This document shows positions 12,411 through 22,820 of a stretch of 64,000 nucleotides of DNA, piece by piece (position 1 is the first letter of the stretch; the number at the start of each line of letters is the position of its first letter). Origin of the DNA: Undaria pinnatifida. Taxonomy: Eukaryota > Sar > Phaeophyceae > Laminariales > Alariaceae. Both the position numbers and the translations under genes were made by a program. The stretch spans positions 8,742,381-8,806,380 of the forward strand of contig JABAKD010000011.1 of assembly GCA_012845835.1 (NCBI GenBank). Reading direction: 5' to 3'. Below the pieces are notes generated by a model. The model was not told the origin of the DNA. It ran no database searches and saw only the letters and a program-made list of their open reading frames with translations.

Positions 12411-13134
12411 TGCTTTATTGTATATCTCTCGAATTGCATTGTCATTATCGTTTCCTGAGTCGTGGGAGAGAGAGGTTCCTCCCCTCGGCCAGATACCTGT
12501 ATCGCAGCTTCCTGCGATACCCTGAGTATCTCGACCACCCTATTTTACTGTCTCTCTCCCTACTATGATACCGGCCGGGTTCCTAACTAGTACGGCCTAC
12601 AGTTGTCTCGGATGACCAAGCCTCCGAATGGTACGGTACCATTCGACTCCTCCAATCTAACTCAAGTAAACCATAACGGAAAATAAAAAAAAACATCCAT
12701 AACCCCAGCTACTCTTGCCTCCCCCCCCCCCCCTTCGAAAGAAAAAAAAATGGGAGGGTGGGGCGGCAGAAAAGAAGGCACAAATACCTGGCTTGGATGG
12801 CCAAACCAGCGACTACCTCACGTCTGCCCGTGCTCGTCACAGGACCTCGTGCTTGCTCGTGCCCGACGTGGGGATGCTGACCTACACGCGATGCCTTTCT
12901 CGAAAGGACTGCGTGCAGGCCCTTCCATCCCCAAACCAAACTTGCTCTATCCCAGTTCCCGATACAGACATGCCTCGGTATGTCTCCAATAAACCCTGCT
13001 TTGTCCGTTACTTCGTTTGCGGAGGCCGTTACTTCGTCTACGGACAAAACTACCCTTTTTGATTCCATGACAACATGACATAGAAGTAAAAGGTAAACCG
13101 CTTTCGTGGATGTATTACATCTTAGATGATAATT

Positions 13135-13555
13135 TGTTCCACGACAGCTTCCATGGGAGTGGGTTTCCGTGGAAGCTGTCGTGGAAGCCGCCGAGCTTCC
13201 GTGGAAGCTACGGAAGCTTCCAGCGAAGTAAAACGTAACCTTCCGTGGAGGCGTTTGTGGAAGTAGAGTCGGTAGTCTCCACGGAAGCTCCATTGAAGTT
13301 TCGTGGAAGCTTTCGTGGAAGTTTTCGTGGAAGCGTTCGAAGCAGATTTCGTGGAAGCTTCCATGGAAGTGTCTTCCGCGGCAGCTTCCACTACTTCCAT
13401 GGAAGCTTCCACGGAAGCTTTTGAAAAACCTGTTTCCATGGAGGCTTATGCGAAAGGTTCCGTGGAAGCTTCCGGAATATGTTTTTCCATCGAAGCTTCC
13501 GTATCTTCCATGAGAGCTTTCACGGTCTTCCACGGAATCTTCCATTGAAGTTTCC
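13135..13555. repeat. Dodecamer repeat (GCTTCCRTGGAA), second array
   Basis: Denser and more regular than the first array, e.g. AGCTTCCGTGGAAGCT and CTTCCATGGAAGCTTCC. About 30 units. Frames on both strands are open with EAST/EASM-like repeats. The array abuts the copia RNase H remnant. Confidence 0.8.
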
Positions 13556-13712
13556 ATTGCTGAAAAGGAGGCAGTTCGTGTACAATCGGTATCTCTTTCC
13601 TCCCGACGAGTTCCTTAAGAACGTAGTGCTGTACGTCGATGTGCTCGGAGTTGGAGTTGGAAATGCTGTTCTGGGCAAGCTGCACAATAACGCCGATTAT
13701 CCTCGGATACAC
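13446..13712 (-). pseudogene. Decayed copia RNase H fragment
   Basis: Minus-strand frame contains SEHIDVQHYVLKELV, aligning with SKHIDVRHHFLRNL in the RNase H region of the copia element at 14.5-15.3 kb. The similarity covers about 45 residues (roughly 13570-13712) before the frame enters the dodecamer repeat. It is a remnant of a second, older copy of the same retrotransposon family. Confidence 0.6.
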
Positions 13713-14019
13713 GCATACAGGGCATGCCGACAGCGATCAGCTTTAAGCGCTAAATCCAGCAATTCCTCCATGCCGTGCCGGCGCCATGTACTCTGTCTCG
13801 GGTGTAGAGAGCGTGGCGCCATTCTGTGTCATAGGGAACCAAGATCCACAAGCACCCACCTGACCACCGCTACTTGTAGCCTTCCCGAAACTGAACTCCT
13901 ACTACTGCAGCTGCCGCACTACTCGCATAGTTCCCCTTAGCAATAACCTGCATGCTCAAACCTAACTACCTCACCTCTCCATTACCAAATTCAAAAAGAA
14001 CTGGTGCGTCTCACATATT

Positions 14020-14535
14020 CAACACTGTCCAGTGCTGCCCTTCAGTGCACAACATAAGCAGTACCTACCGTAGCCACTGCTCTCAATGCCGTTTGGGATG
14101 TCTTGCCTGTTGATAAATCCGTGACTTCTGGAGGAAGAGATTTTGTAATAATGAGACCTTGGTCTGGAGAGACAGGTCGGGAAGTGGAGTGAACGAGTGG
14201 GGCGAGCACAAAGGCTACAAGCTCCCACGCCACTTGGGAAAGATGCACACCATCGGACCAATACAACGTACCGATCACGGCAATAAGCCGTTAATCCGAC
14301 CTCTAGCAACAATACGGGAGTATTTTACCTGACAATTGTCCGACATACCACTCATACTCCTACAGCCCAATGTATAACCCTTAGGTGTGTACAATCTACC
14401 GAACTACCGCAGCACCACAAAGTGTATTCCTATGTGCTAACTCGGCAACCTCAGATCGACAGTTCCGCTATTCAAATCATCCAAGCAGATGTTCTACCGT
14501 AACTCAGTCGATACACACGGCCGCCATCACGAACA
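14020..14535 (-). repeat. Probable 3' LTR of the copia element
   Basis: The purine tract ends at about 14536 and the sequence then starts TGTTCG, as copia LTRs do. No coding sequence lies in the next 500 bases. The far end is not defined because no second LTR was found to compare with. Confidence 0.4.
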
Positions 14536-14541
14536 CCCTCC

Positions 14542-15324
14542 CTAGGGGCTGTTTTGTCTACCAGACCGAAAATATATATCAAAGAAAACAAGCAACAACC
14601 AAGCAAAATACGACTCAGACTTCTTCTTCTCATCCCTCGAGCCAAGTGCAAAGTCGCGATGAACTTCAAAATGATCTCTCGGCAGACCCTTCGTGAAGAT
14701 GTCCGCATGTTCTTTTTCGCTTGGAACATGCGTGACCTCGATCACACCCTCCTCGGTCAAATTCCTAAGAAAGTGGTGCCTCACGTCGATGTGCTTACTC
14801 CTACTCGAGCCAAGCGGATTCTCTGAAAACGCAATCGCTCCTTCGTTGTCCTCAAGGACGTCGATCTTACAAGGCTTCCTACTAGGCCTCAGGAACTGAA
14901 GCATTCCGTTCACAAACAGAGCCTTCTTCACACCATCGCCCATCGCAAGATACTCTGCTTCAGGAGTCGACTGTGAAACGCATTTCTGCGTCCTAGAAAT
15001 CCCAACCACAAACATCGCAGCCACAAACACCATCGCTCCCGAAACTGACCTACGGTCAATGGCCCTGCTCGCAAAGTCGGCATCTACGTACACCAACGTG
15101 CCTACGTCTACCGAACTGTCCTGCTTGAACTTCAGAGTTAGATGCGCCGTTTCCAGAAGATAATTCAGGATCTTCTGGGCTGCCTTCCGGTGGCTTCTCT
15201 TTGGCTCGTGAGAGTCCCTTGTCACAGCCCGCACAGCATTCGAGATGTCGGGCCTCGTCTGGCTGGCAATCCACATCAGGCTCCCACCTCTCGGAACGGC
15301 TCCTGCCCCCTCATCCTCCTCCAA
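14542..15324 (-). pseudogene. copia RNase H region
   Basis: Contains the linker SLMWIASQTRPDISNAV and RNase H acidic residues in YVDADFAS, STPEAEYLAM and VLEDNEGAIAF, then the ending SKHIDVRHHFLRN and HADIFTKGLPRDHF. About 225 intact residues before a low-similarity tail that runs to the purine tract and 3' LTR. Confidence 0.85.
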
Positions 15325-16934
15325 GGACCTGTTATCGTTGTCAAGGGAAGCAAGGATCGAGTAGGTGCGACAAATATTGAATCTCTCGAGAACACTCCTG
15401 ATGTAACTCTCTTGGGAAATCTCAATCGTGCCAGCCTCGCGGTCGCGAATTCGCGACCAAGAAAGAACTTGACCTCACCCAAATTCTTCGTAGGAAGAGA
15501 GTCACCTAGTACTTCCACAACCACCTTAGCCAGACTCTTAGTACCTGCATACAGAATATTATCCACGTGAATCGCGACCATCCCCACCACCTCGTCTCCC
15601 ATCATGAAACGCAGGACACAGGGGTCAGACATAGACTGCTCGAAACCAATCCTCTTCAGGTCGGACACTAGCCTCTTGTAGAATGTTCTAGATGCCTGCT
15701 TCAATCCGTACAAATTCTTGTTCAAACGGGCAACCTTTTCTGACATCGAACCGCAGCCAGGAGGCAACTTCATAAACACCTCGTGATCCAATTCCGAATG
15801 AACAAACGCTTGCTCAATATCTCAGTAGAGTAATTCCAAGTTGTACTTGCACGCCAACGCTACTAACAATCGCTGAAATGCAGCATTTGCGGTAGGCGAG
15901 AAAGTCTCAAGATAGTCCACACCATACTTCTGCTTGAAGCCCTTCGCTACAAGCCTAGCCTTGGCCTTTACTGTATTCCCTGTTTCGTCTGCTTTCCATT
16001 TGAAAACCCATTTAGCATCAATCTCATTACATCCTACTGGGACCTTTACTGCTAACGTGAACGTTCCTGCTCTTATCAAGCCTTCAATTTCGGCAGACCT
16101 GGCTACCTCCCAAATCTTGGCGTACGTTGATTGCTGGGCTTCTTGATAGCTACCAGGCTTTGGCTCAACATCCTGAACCAGTTCTTTTGGCAATTCGATT
16201 TGGTCACCTGCTCTCTGCTCCGCTATAAGTGCATATACAATCTCTGGTGCGGAGATGGGTCCTAGGGTGATCACAAGGCCGGGTATGCTCTGCTGGTTAA
16301 CTGCACGGGTTTGCGCGCGAGTTCTACCGTCTCTTACTTCATTATTCTCACGCGCAGGAGTATTAAAGTCAGCAAGCTCAGCGACATGCCGCGGACGGCC
16401 AGCGGCTGGAGGGAGTGCCTCCGCCTCTACCGACCCTCCCGACCCAATCGACTCTACATCATCATCCCCTCCCGGATTCCCCATCTCTACCTCCCCTGCC
16501 TCCTGCCCTGCCTGCCCCTCCCCATCAGTTTCAGGCGCTGGAGAAGACACAGAGGGAGCTGCTTTATCAGAGGAATTGTTCACGGGCGAAGACGGTTCAG
16601 AGGGGGAAGATGGAACAGAGGGGGATTGGCCTACAATGCCTTCATCAACACCGACAATCTCATCGATTCCTGCACCAGAAGCCGTCACATCACGTCTTAA
16701 AAGTGTGTGGGCAACTCCTCTCCCAACAATCGGCCATACCTGGGCCTCTACATCGTCGTCACTTTCCTCCCCTCCCTCCTCTGCGACCTCTATCGGCATG
16801 GAAGGTTGCAGTGGAGGGAGCTGTGACGGCAACACCCCCCACGTCACATCTCTTGTTTCCTGAATAGTCCCAGCCCTCGTAAGTACTCTATGACAGTCAC
16901 GGGGGCTGTCTCTCGAAGGACCGACATGAAGCAA
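15276..16934 (-). pseudogene. copia reverse transcriptase with changed active site
   Basis: After a Ser/Pro/Glu-rich linker the RT begins ([36 protein letters not shown]). A TGA at about 15830 interrupts it before DIEQAFVHSE. It continues with LNKNLYGLKQASRTFYKRL. The catalytic box reads AIHVDNILYAG where active copia elements have Y/H-V-D-D, so the second Asp is Asn. Frame lost again near 15310. Confidence 0.85.
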
Positions 16935-17668
16935 CTCTCACCCTTCGGTAACACCTTTGACGGTCGCTGCCACCTACAGTAGGCGGGCTTCAAAAACGGA
17001 TACGGTCTAGCGGGACGAGGTTCACCGTACCACATTTCATACGGCGATTTGGATTCAGGGTTAGCAGAACATGCGGTGTGGTTCATCGCTTGGCAAGCCC
17101 AGTGCATAGCTTTAGCCCAGCGTTTGTCAGTGTTAGGTAGCTGCACATGCCCAAAAAGAACTTTCGCCTGAATACAAGCCGCCATCGCGGCCTCCTCAAT
17201 CAATCCCAACTCACGCTCTGCAACACCATTATATTGCGGACTATAAGCCGGAGTGAACTCTTGTTTGATCAAAAGCTCATTGCACACAGATGTGAATTCC
17301 CCCCCGAAAAACTCCCCTCCATTGTCAGATCTAACAATCTCAACCAATGATGGGATTCCATCAGCACGTACACTCGCGAGGAAACTTCGGAAAGCACTGC
17401 CAGCGTCTGATTCATATATCAGGAAATACATCCATGCACGCCTTGTGAAATCATCCTTCACAATCATGGGGTAACGTTTACCCCCTGCGATCGCAACGTC
17501 CTTCCTCCCTTCCAGGTCAACCAAAACCCTGCCCAACATTTTATCTGATCTACGTTTAGCTTCATGAGAAATTCCTTTTCTAATAGCCTTCGACATTGAA
17601 CATCCCGTACAAGCATGCATGTCACCAACCAACTCGGTACCTAGTCGCTTTGCAGTAGTACGAAGCAA
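16900..17668 (-). pseudogene. copia integrase core
   Basis: Starts with the end of the HHCC-like region (HACTGCSMSKAIRKGIS), then the rve core. The first Asp lies in RVLVDLEG, the second in VRSDNGGEF, and the Glu in SPQYNGVAERE, so the D-D-E triad is kept. The frame is lost near 16900. The protein inserts cDNA in active elements; this copy cannot be translated through. Confidence 0.85.
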
Positions 17669-18021
17669 TCCTCGTGGGAATGATCATAAATGTTTTGGAA
17701 CTCGTTCACATCCTTCGTGGTTTCATGCTTGGGGTTTGAAGGGGTGAGGGCAGCCAACACCGTACCAATAGAGGCTTCTCCTAGACGATACACAGTCGCA
17801 ATAAGAATGCCATCGAAGTTCTGAAAAGTGACTTGTCCTTGAAAAGCAGTCATAACACCATCAGGACCACCAAGACCATGCCATTTCTCGCCATCAAACT
17901 CGCTCTCATCCTCGTCGGCCTCGGATGTCCCAGTCTGTGTGGGATGAGCGATGATGCGAGCCAGGCATTCCTTCCTCAAGAGACCCTTCTCCCCACACTT
18001 GAAACACTTCCCGTGAAAAGT
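17641..18021 (-). pseudogene. copia zinc knuckle and GAG-pre-integrase, protease missing
   Basis: Reads CFKCGEKGLLRKEC: the CX2CX4HX4C knuckle with Leu in place of His. An acidic spacer (ADEDESEFDGEKWHG) then runs almost straight into the GAG-pre-integrase segment (VNEFQNIYDHSHE). The aspartic-protease segment with its D-T/S-G is not visible, so an internal deletion is likely. The frame stops at 17641 and continues as the integrase in another frame. Confidence 0.7.
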
Positions 18022-18933
18022 CTATTTCTTGGACGAATCAGACTCGGAGTTAGACTTCGGCTTGTTGTTGTGCTTCTCGCTACTCTTCCTCTCAGTCCTA
18101 GACACCAGATCAACACTACTGTGCTTCTTCGAAACACCCTGTGCCTGCAAGTCTAGGAAGCGCTCACGCACTTTAGTCTCGATGAGCGATGGGTCATTCG
18201 GACAGAACACCACGAGAGTCTGACGCAAAGTCTTGTACTCGTGCGACAGCCCTTCAAGTATTAGATTGCACACCTCCCTGTCATCGTTCTTGACTTCAAG
18301 CATTTGAAGAACACCAAGCGTCCCTCTCATGGATGCTAAGAAGGTTGCGGGATTTTCGTTCTAACGCATGCGCAGTGACTGCAGTTTCTCCTCCTGCACA
18401 CGAATCTGACTCTGGCTGAACGGCAGAAAATGATCCTTTAGCACACGAAACGCCTTGCTGGGGGAACCAGCGTGCCTAGCCATGGTTTTCAGACTATCCT
18501 TCTTCAAGCAGTCGAACAGAAACCACCAGGCCATCTCCGCCTGGCGAATCACACCCACATTGAAACCCTTCTCTACCCAGGGGTTCATATCAAAACCAAT
18601 GTCAGCAGTCGGAATCTCAATCTCGGAAACAAACGCCTCATACAGGTTGTTGTGTCGGGCACTCAGCAGAAAGTTCTGCGACCATGAGGGGTACGACACG
18701 TCGCTGCCGTCAAAAACAGGAGCTTTCGGAACTTTAAAGGGATCCCTACCCAACTTCTCTCCTGTGTCAGTAATATCAGCCCCAGGAATGAGTGTGTTTC
18801 CACTGGCGACGTTTTCCCACCACTCACTCGACAGAGGATGAGCGGGCGGAACACCGGACTGGCTACCTACAGCAGCCCTACCGACAGTCCCGCGTCTAGT
18901 GGATAGTACTATATAACCAACGGAAGGGTTCAT
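18022..18933 (-). pseudogene. gag: copia Gag region
   Basis: The frame from 18933 gives about 190 residues, including DGSDVSYPSWSQNFLLSA and WWFLFDCLKKDSLKTMARH, typical of the UBN2-type Gag of copia elements, to an in-frame TAG at about 18361. The same frame resumes (NLILEGLSHEYKTLRQTL, then RERFLDLQAQ) to a second TAG at about 18022. The final part is rich in Lys and Ser, ahead of the zinc knuckle. Confidence 0.75.
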
Positions 18934-19675
18934 TAATGTTATCGGATACTATGTTTCTCGAGCAGCCCCCTCCACCCCCCACCCCACCCCCCGGTGTCTA
19001 GTCGTCAACTTCATAACTTCGAAAAACGTTATTTTTTTTAGCCCCCAAAAGGAAATTTTGTTGTGCAAACATTGACACACAGAAAAGCGCCACCGTAGAC
19101 AGCTTACCGTGTGTACACAAGATTCGGCGTGAGTTCACGCGGGGCGAATATGTCGACCTCTACTTTTGCGCGAACACGGTCGGCATGAGAGGGGGGAGGA
19201 GCGCCTGTAGCCTGACCCTAGATCTGAGGTACGAAAAGGAAGGAGCCCGAGAAGAAAAACGGCGATAGTACCGTAGATCGGAATGAAAACGAAAGGGAAG
19301 AAAATACTTACAGTAAGACGCATACAGTACGCTAGTTGAAAATTCGACAGCTTCAAGTCAATGCCCAGCTTTGCACGCTGTGTGAGTCAGCCACGCGTGT
19401 TTGCTGATATATATTTCCCCCCACCACATGGGTTAGATTCACGCCCTTGGCTCAAACGCGTTGTCCCACAAAAAAGAGTTTCCAAAAAGCTAGGTCAGAT
19501 AGGTCTTTTTTTCGTCCAAACCTCCCCACGGCGACGGTATTTTTCATTCCTTGGTAGGGATGAATCCGATGTCTTCCACATAACAACACCACGGAAACCT
19601 TGCACAACAACGTAGCTGAATATCCGTACACGCATAAACCTCTCAGCTCTGTTGCGTACCTCATGGTTCGGGTGT

Positions 19676-19864
19676 TGCTGCAGGAAAGGTTGCGCCGTGG
19701 CTCGAGCGGCCTCTCGATCGACGACGGTGGCTTGGGTTCATCTCGAGGAATACGGCTGGCCGGCGTTCGACCCCGGTCCGGCAGAAGTGAAGGCGCCGAT
19801 ATGGGCTCGGACTTGGGCGCACAGGGTCCGGCACCGGGGCTCTGCTGGGCGTATCGTGTGTAGG
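19676..19864 (+). CDS. Possible plus-strand exon, unknown
   Basis: Acceptor GTTGCTGCAG and donor TGTGTAG|GTAGGT surround a GC-rich frame reading TTVAWVHLEEYGWPAFDPGP. The A-W-V-x-(L/V)-x-x-Y-G-W-x-x-x-D-P pattern resembles the region around the last catalytic residue of transglutaminase-like domains. No partner exon was found nearby, since the copia element lies just upstream. The minus strand is also open here. Confidence 0.25.
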
Positions 19865-19899
19865 TAGGTGAGGCATTGTTTGCTATTCTCTGTATTTTC

Positions 19900-21300
19900 C
19901 TTTGCTTTCCCTGTTCTCGTGGGGTTTGGCAGGCTTCGACGGAAGTGGTGGCTTGGGGGAAGTGATGATCACGTCTCTGCCCGAATAAGTTTCAGAGACA
20001 GTCGAACCAAACGCTGTAGAAGTAACGATCCCCGACCCTGAATGTCTTTTGACATGGTCACGATGTTACTGGAAACATGGAATGCGTTATAGTAGTGGAT
20101 GCAAGAAAATATCTCCGAAATCCACGACTGGCTATCATGCCATCCATCGGTCGGGTTCAGCACCGACATCCAATCAAAACAACCAATCAAAACAACAGAT
20201 AGAACAAACTTCGAGAAGCCTTCGTAAGACGATAAAATGCCTTATGGGTATATGATACGTCTATCGTCACTGAAGTTTATTAATCTGTCTCCACCAGCTC
20301 TCGCCCCAAAACTTCAACTCCCTCATCTGCTTAGAAGGCGAGGCTCAGCTGCTACTGGGAGAACTGTTGAAATGGCAACAGCAACGACGTCTCAAGTATG
20401 CCGAGCATTTTGCTTGTTGTCCACACGCTTTTTTGGTCAAACCTGAACTTTGGCTGTCGATTGGTGGTTTCTCAGAGGGCTTGGTCAGCCGATAGAATAC
20501 TCAAAAGCACTTCATCATTGATATATGAAAGACCTGACTGAGTAAACATTGTTGATCGCGGATACCGTATATTTTTTTCTGGCTCTTGTTGTCTCCCTTA
20601 TGATATGTATACATGTATACCATATTACAATGAAGGCTACACACTATACAGGTCCTAACACGAACATCTGATATAGTTCACCCTTCCGAAACACAAAGGA
20701 AAGCCTCAAAAACTACAAAAGTCATGCCTTCATGCTCAGACGCTTATACAACTGTTGACCGAGGGTGTGTTTTGAAGGTTATATACTCTCGGATACCCGG
20801 GTGCCAAACCAACAGAAACGTAAGCTATCCTAGGGGAGCTCCCAGGATGCATGACATAGCGTATTGATAGTAGAGTACAAGCTTCCGCTTTGGGATGTGG
20901 TTCGCTTGAAATCCCGGGGGTGTCGCAAGTTGAAAGGGCGAGGGGGAACGCTTAAAAACTAAAAAGCAAAATAATCCGCGAAAGTAACCCAGCGCAAGTA
21001 ACACCGGCCAGTTCAGACGAGTTTATGAACATAACCTATGAACTCTGCGTTACCCCGGTACGAAGCCTAGACATTGTGACGCATGCTCGGGTAGGTGCCC
21101 GAGCGCCCTGGGAGATGCGTGCTATACGACAGGGATTCTCTACCTCTTTCTAGCTAACCTCGATTCCGACATGATGACCGGCGTCTCCTCTAATCTCCTC
21201 AGCTGCCCAATAACCCAGTACCATCAGTAAAACGCATAATTTGACCTTTCTAACCACTTTACCCCAATGATGTCATCAAGGGGCACTTTGACCGGTACTT
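19900..21300. other. No gene seen
   Basis: AT-rich DNA with a palindrome ATGTATACATGTATAC near 20605 and scattered short frames. It could hold the last exon or 3' UTR of the giant gene, but I found no clear signal. Confidence 0.35.
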
Positions 21301-21304
21301 TGTA

Positions 21305-21352
21305 GTATGGGTTAGGGTTACGGTTAGCATTAGGGTTAGGTTAGGGTTAGCT
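21305..21352 (+). repeat. Interstitial telomere-like repeat
   Basis: GGGTTAGGGTTACGGTTAGC then ATTAGGGTTAGGTTAGGGTTAG: six or seven degenerate TTAGGG units. Shorter runs occur near 48700-48720 and 48805. Confidence 0.7.
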
Positions 21353-22102
21353 AGCATGGTTCAAAAGCACAATATTGTGTCCGTTTTTGTGTTGTATTTT
21401 AAACCAGTATTTGTTAGATGTCTAGGACATGGGCTGGTTCATCGGACTGTGCTCTTTCATTGTGTTTCCGTAACAGGATGAGGTGTTGCAAAGCTTCTCG
21501 AGACAGGGACCTGAGGGAGGACAAAGGTACCAGGTACCTGGTACACCCCTACGGGTGGCATGCGCCCAGAATACTCCGCGCTGCATGGGTATACCATACC
21601 TAGATATGTTTGGAGCGAATGCTGCAAGTACTCACAAGCACGGCTGTTTTTCGCCGAAATAGCACAGTTGGCGCGGTCTGGATACGTACCAGTAGTCAGT
21701 GTTGCACAGCGTTACTACAGCACTGCACTGCCATGTGATACTGTCCACGACGACGAGTGTTCGCGAATACATACGTGGTGGATGTCCGCGATCGCTGTGA
21801 CGGTGGTGGTGTATGTGTTTCTCAATACATGTACGTTTTATATCACAAGCAAGAGGGGGAGAATGGGGAGGAGGAGGAGCAGGAGGATAAAAAGTGGGCT
21901 GTGCATTCGTGGCGTACACTTATTTGGGGACACGTGTATAGGCTGATCGTGCTTCCGCAATGAAAGCTCAGAATAGCATTGGTGCGCGTGTTGCATGATC
22001 TTCTTGCGTTGAACAGACGTAAGCCTTAAATCTCAAGGCGGAAAACTCTTGTTCAGGTGAGACGAACCAAGCGCCTCAACAACCTGCCGTTGTAACCGTC
22101 GA

Positions 22103-22145
22103 TTAAGCAGGTTCCCACCGTTTCATAAACTGCCATGTACATTTC
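22103..22145 (-). CDS. Possible terminal exon of giant gene
   Basis: After acceptor TAGAACAG the phase-2 frame restores the split Trp codon and runs 13 codons (ending KRWEPA) to TAA. The acceptor lacks a clear pyrimidine tract and the WW signature proline is not in its usual place. An alternative, also in phase, is at about 21174-21120 (ending RLARKR and a stop). Confidence 0.2.
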
Positions 22146-22226
22146 CTGTTCTAGGCGGATGCCGCTACCCCTAACGCTTCTCAAGATGTTCACAGAAAAC
22201 TAATTAGCAGATGCTTGTGCTGCTAC

Positions 22227-22820
22227 CAACGGCTTTCCCCCGTGAGAGAGTTATACCAGTAGTAGCTCTGCCCACCCTCATCCCACTCTTGGGACCAACC
22301 ATCCGTCTCCCCTACTTCCAGCTGCGTCTCCCCTCCCCATTCTACCATCTCCCCTCCGTATCCCCCCCCACCACCACCCCGACTACTCCAACCGCCTGCC
22401 CAGGTTTCTGGATCGTTCGGCTCTCCTGCCAGCTGCACGTCTGGCTGCTGTTGAGCGTAATCCCCATAGTACCCGTTGGTGCCGCCACCCCATCCATTTC
22501 TAGCTCCGTTAGCACCGTCATCCCACCAAGCCGATGCCCCCGCCCCCGCTTCTCCGCCGTCCACCGCAGCAGCAGTGATCGCCTCCGAATACGCAAGGTA
22601 TTCGTCTGCCCCCCCCTTCACTCCTCCCGCCTCCGGCACCGGTATCTCCCAGGCGCTCTCTCCGGTGATGCCGTTGACGTAGTACGTGTTTCCTTCTTCG
22701 TCTTCGCACGGCGACCAATCGTCTGTCGACAGGGTCGCCACTTCAAGGCTGCTGTCGACGCTTTGCTTGTTGTCGCCGGACCCCGGGAGGTTATGAGCGG
22801 TCGATGGGTGCAGGTCCCAT
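22227..22820 (-). CDS. Giant gene exon 22: two WW domains
   Basis: 197 codons between acceptor GTCGTCAG (after a poly-C tract) and donor CCGTTG|GTAGCA. WW1 reads DDWSPCEDEEGNTYYVNG, then ITGESAWEIP, with both signature Trp, the Tyr-Tyr pair and the closing Pro. A linker rich in Gly, Trp and Asn follows. WW2 (DGWSQEWDEGGQSYYWYN, then SLTGESRW) is cut at its second Trp by the donor, so at least one more exon must exist. WW domains bind Pro-rich ligands. Candidate last exons near 22145-22103 or 21.17-21.12 kb are in phase but weak. A 256-residue plus-strand frame here is an antisense shadow. Confidence 0.8.

Larger units (their letters stand above)
14020..18950 (-). mobile_element. Inactive Ty1/copia LTR retrotransposon
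   Basis: Gag, zinc knuckle, integrase, reverse transcriptase and RNase H follow in copia order on the minus strand, all broken by stops and frameshifts (stops near 18361, 18022 and 15830; frame changes near 17650, 16900 and 15310). A possible primer-binding site resembling initiator-tRNA-Met sites (AGTATCCGATAAC) lies at about 18935-18950. A purine tract (TAGGGAGGG) at about 14536-14544 is followed by TGTTCGTG, the likely start of the 3' LTR at 14535. I could not find a matching 5' LTR above 18950, so the 5' end seems truncated or rearranged. The left boundary given is a guess. Confidence 0.85.

Noticed and set aside
13303-13548. Ala/Glu/Ser-rich protein in the dodecamer array
   Set aside because: Both strands are open because of the 12-base unit.
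16255-16867. Plus-strand ORFs of 130-200 codons
   Set aside because: Antisense shadows of the copia linker region.
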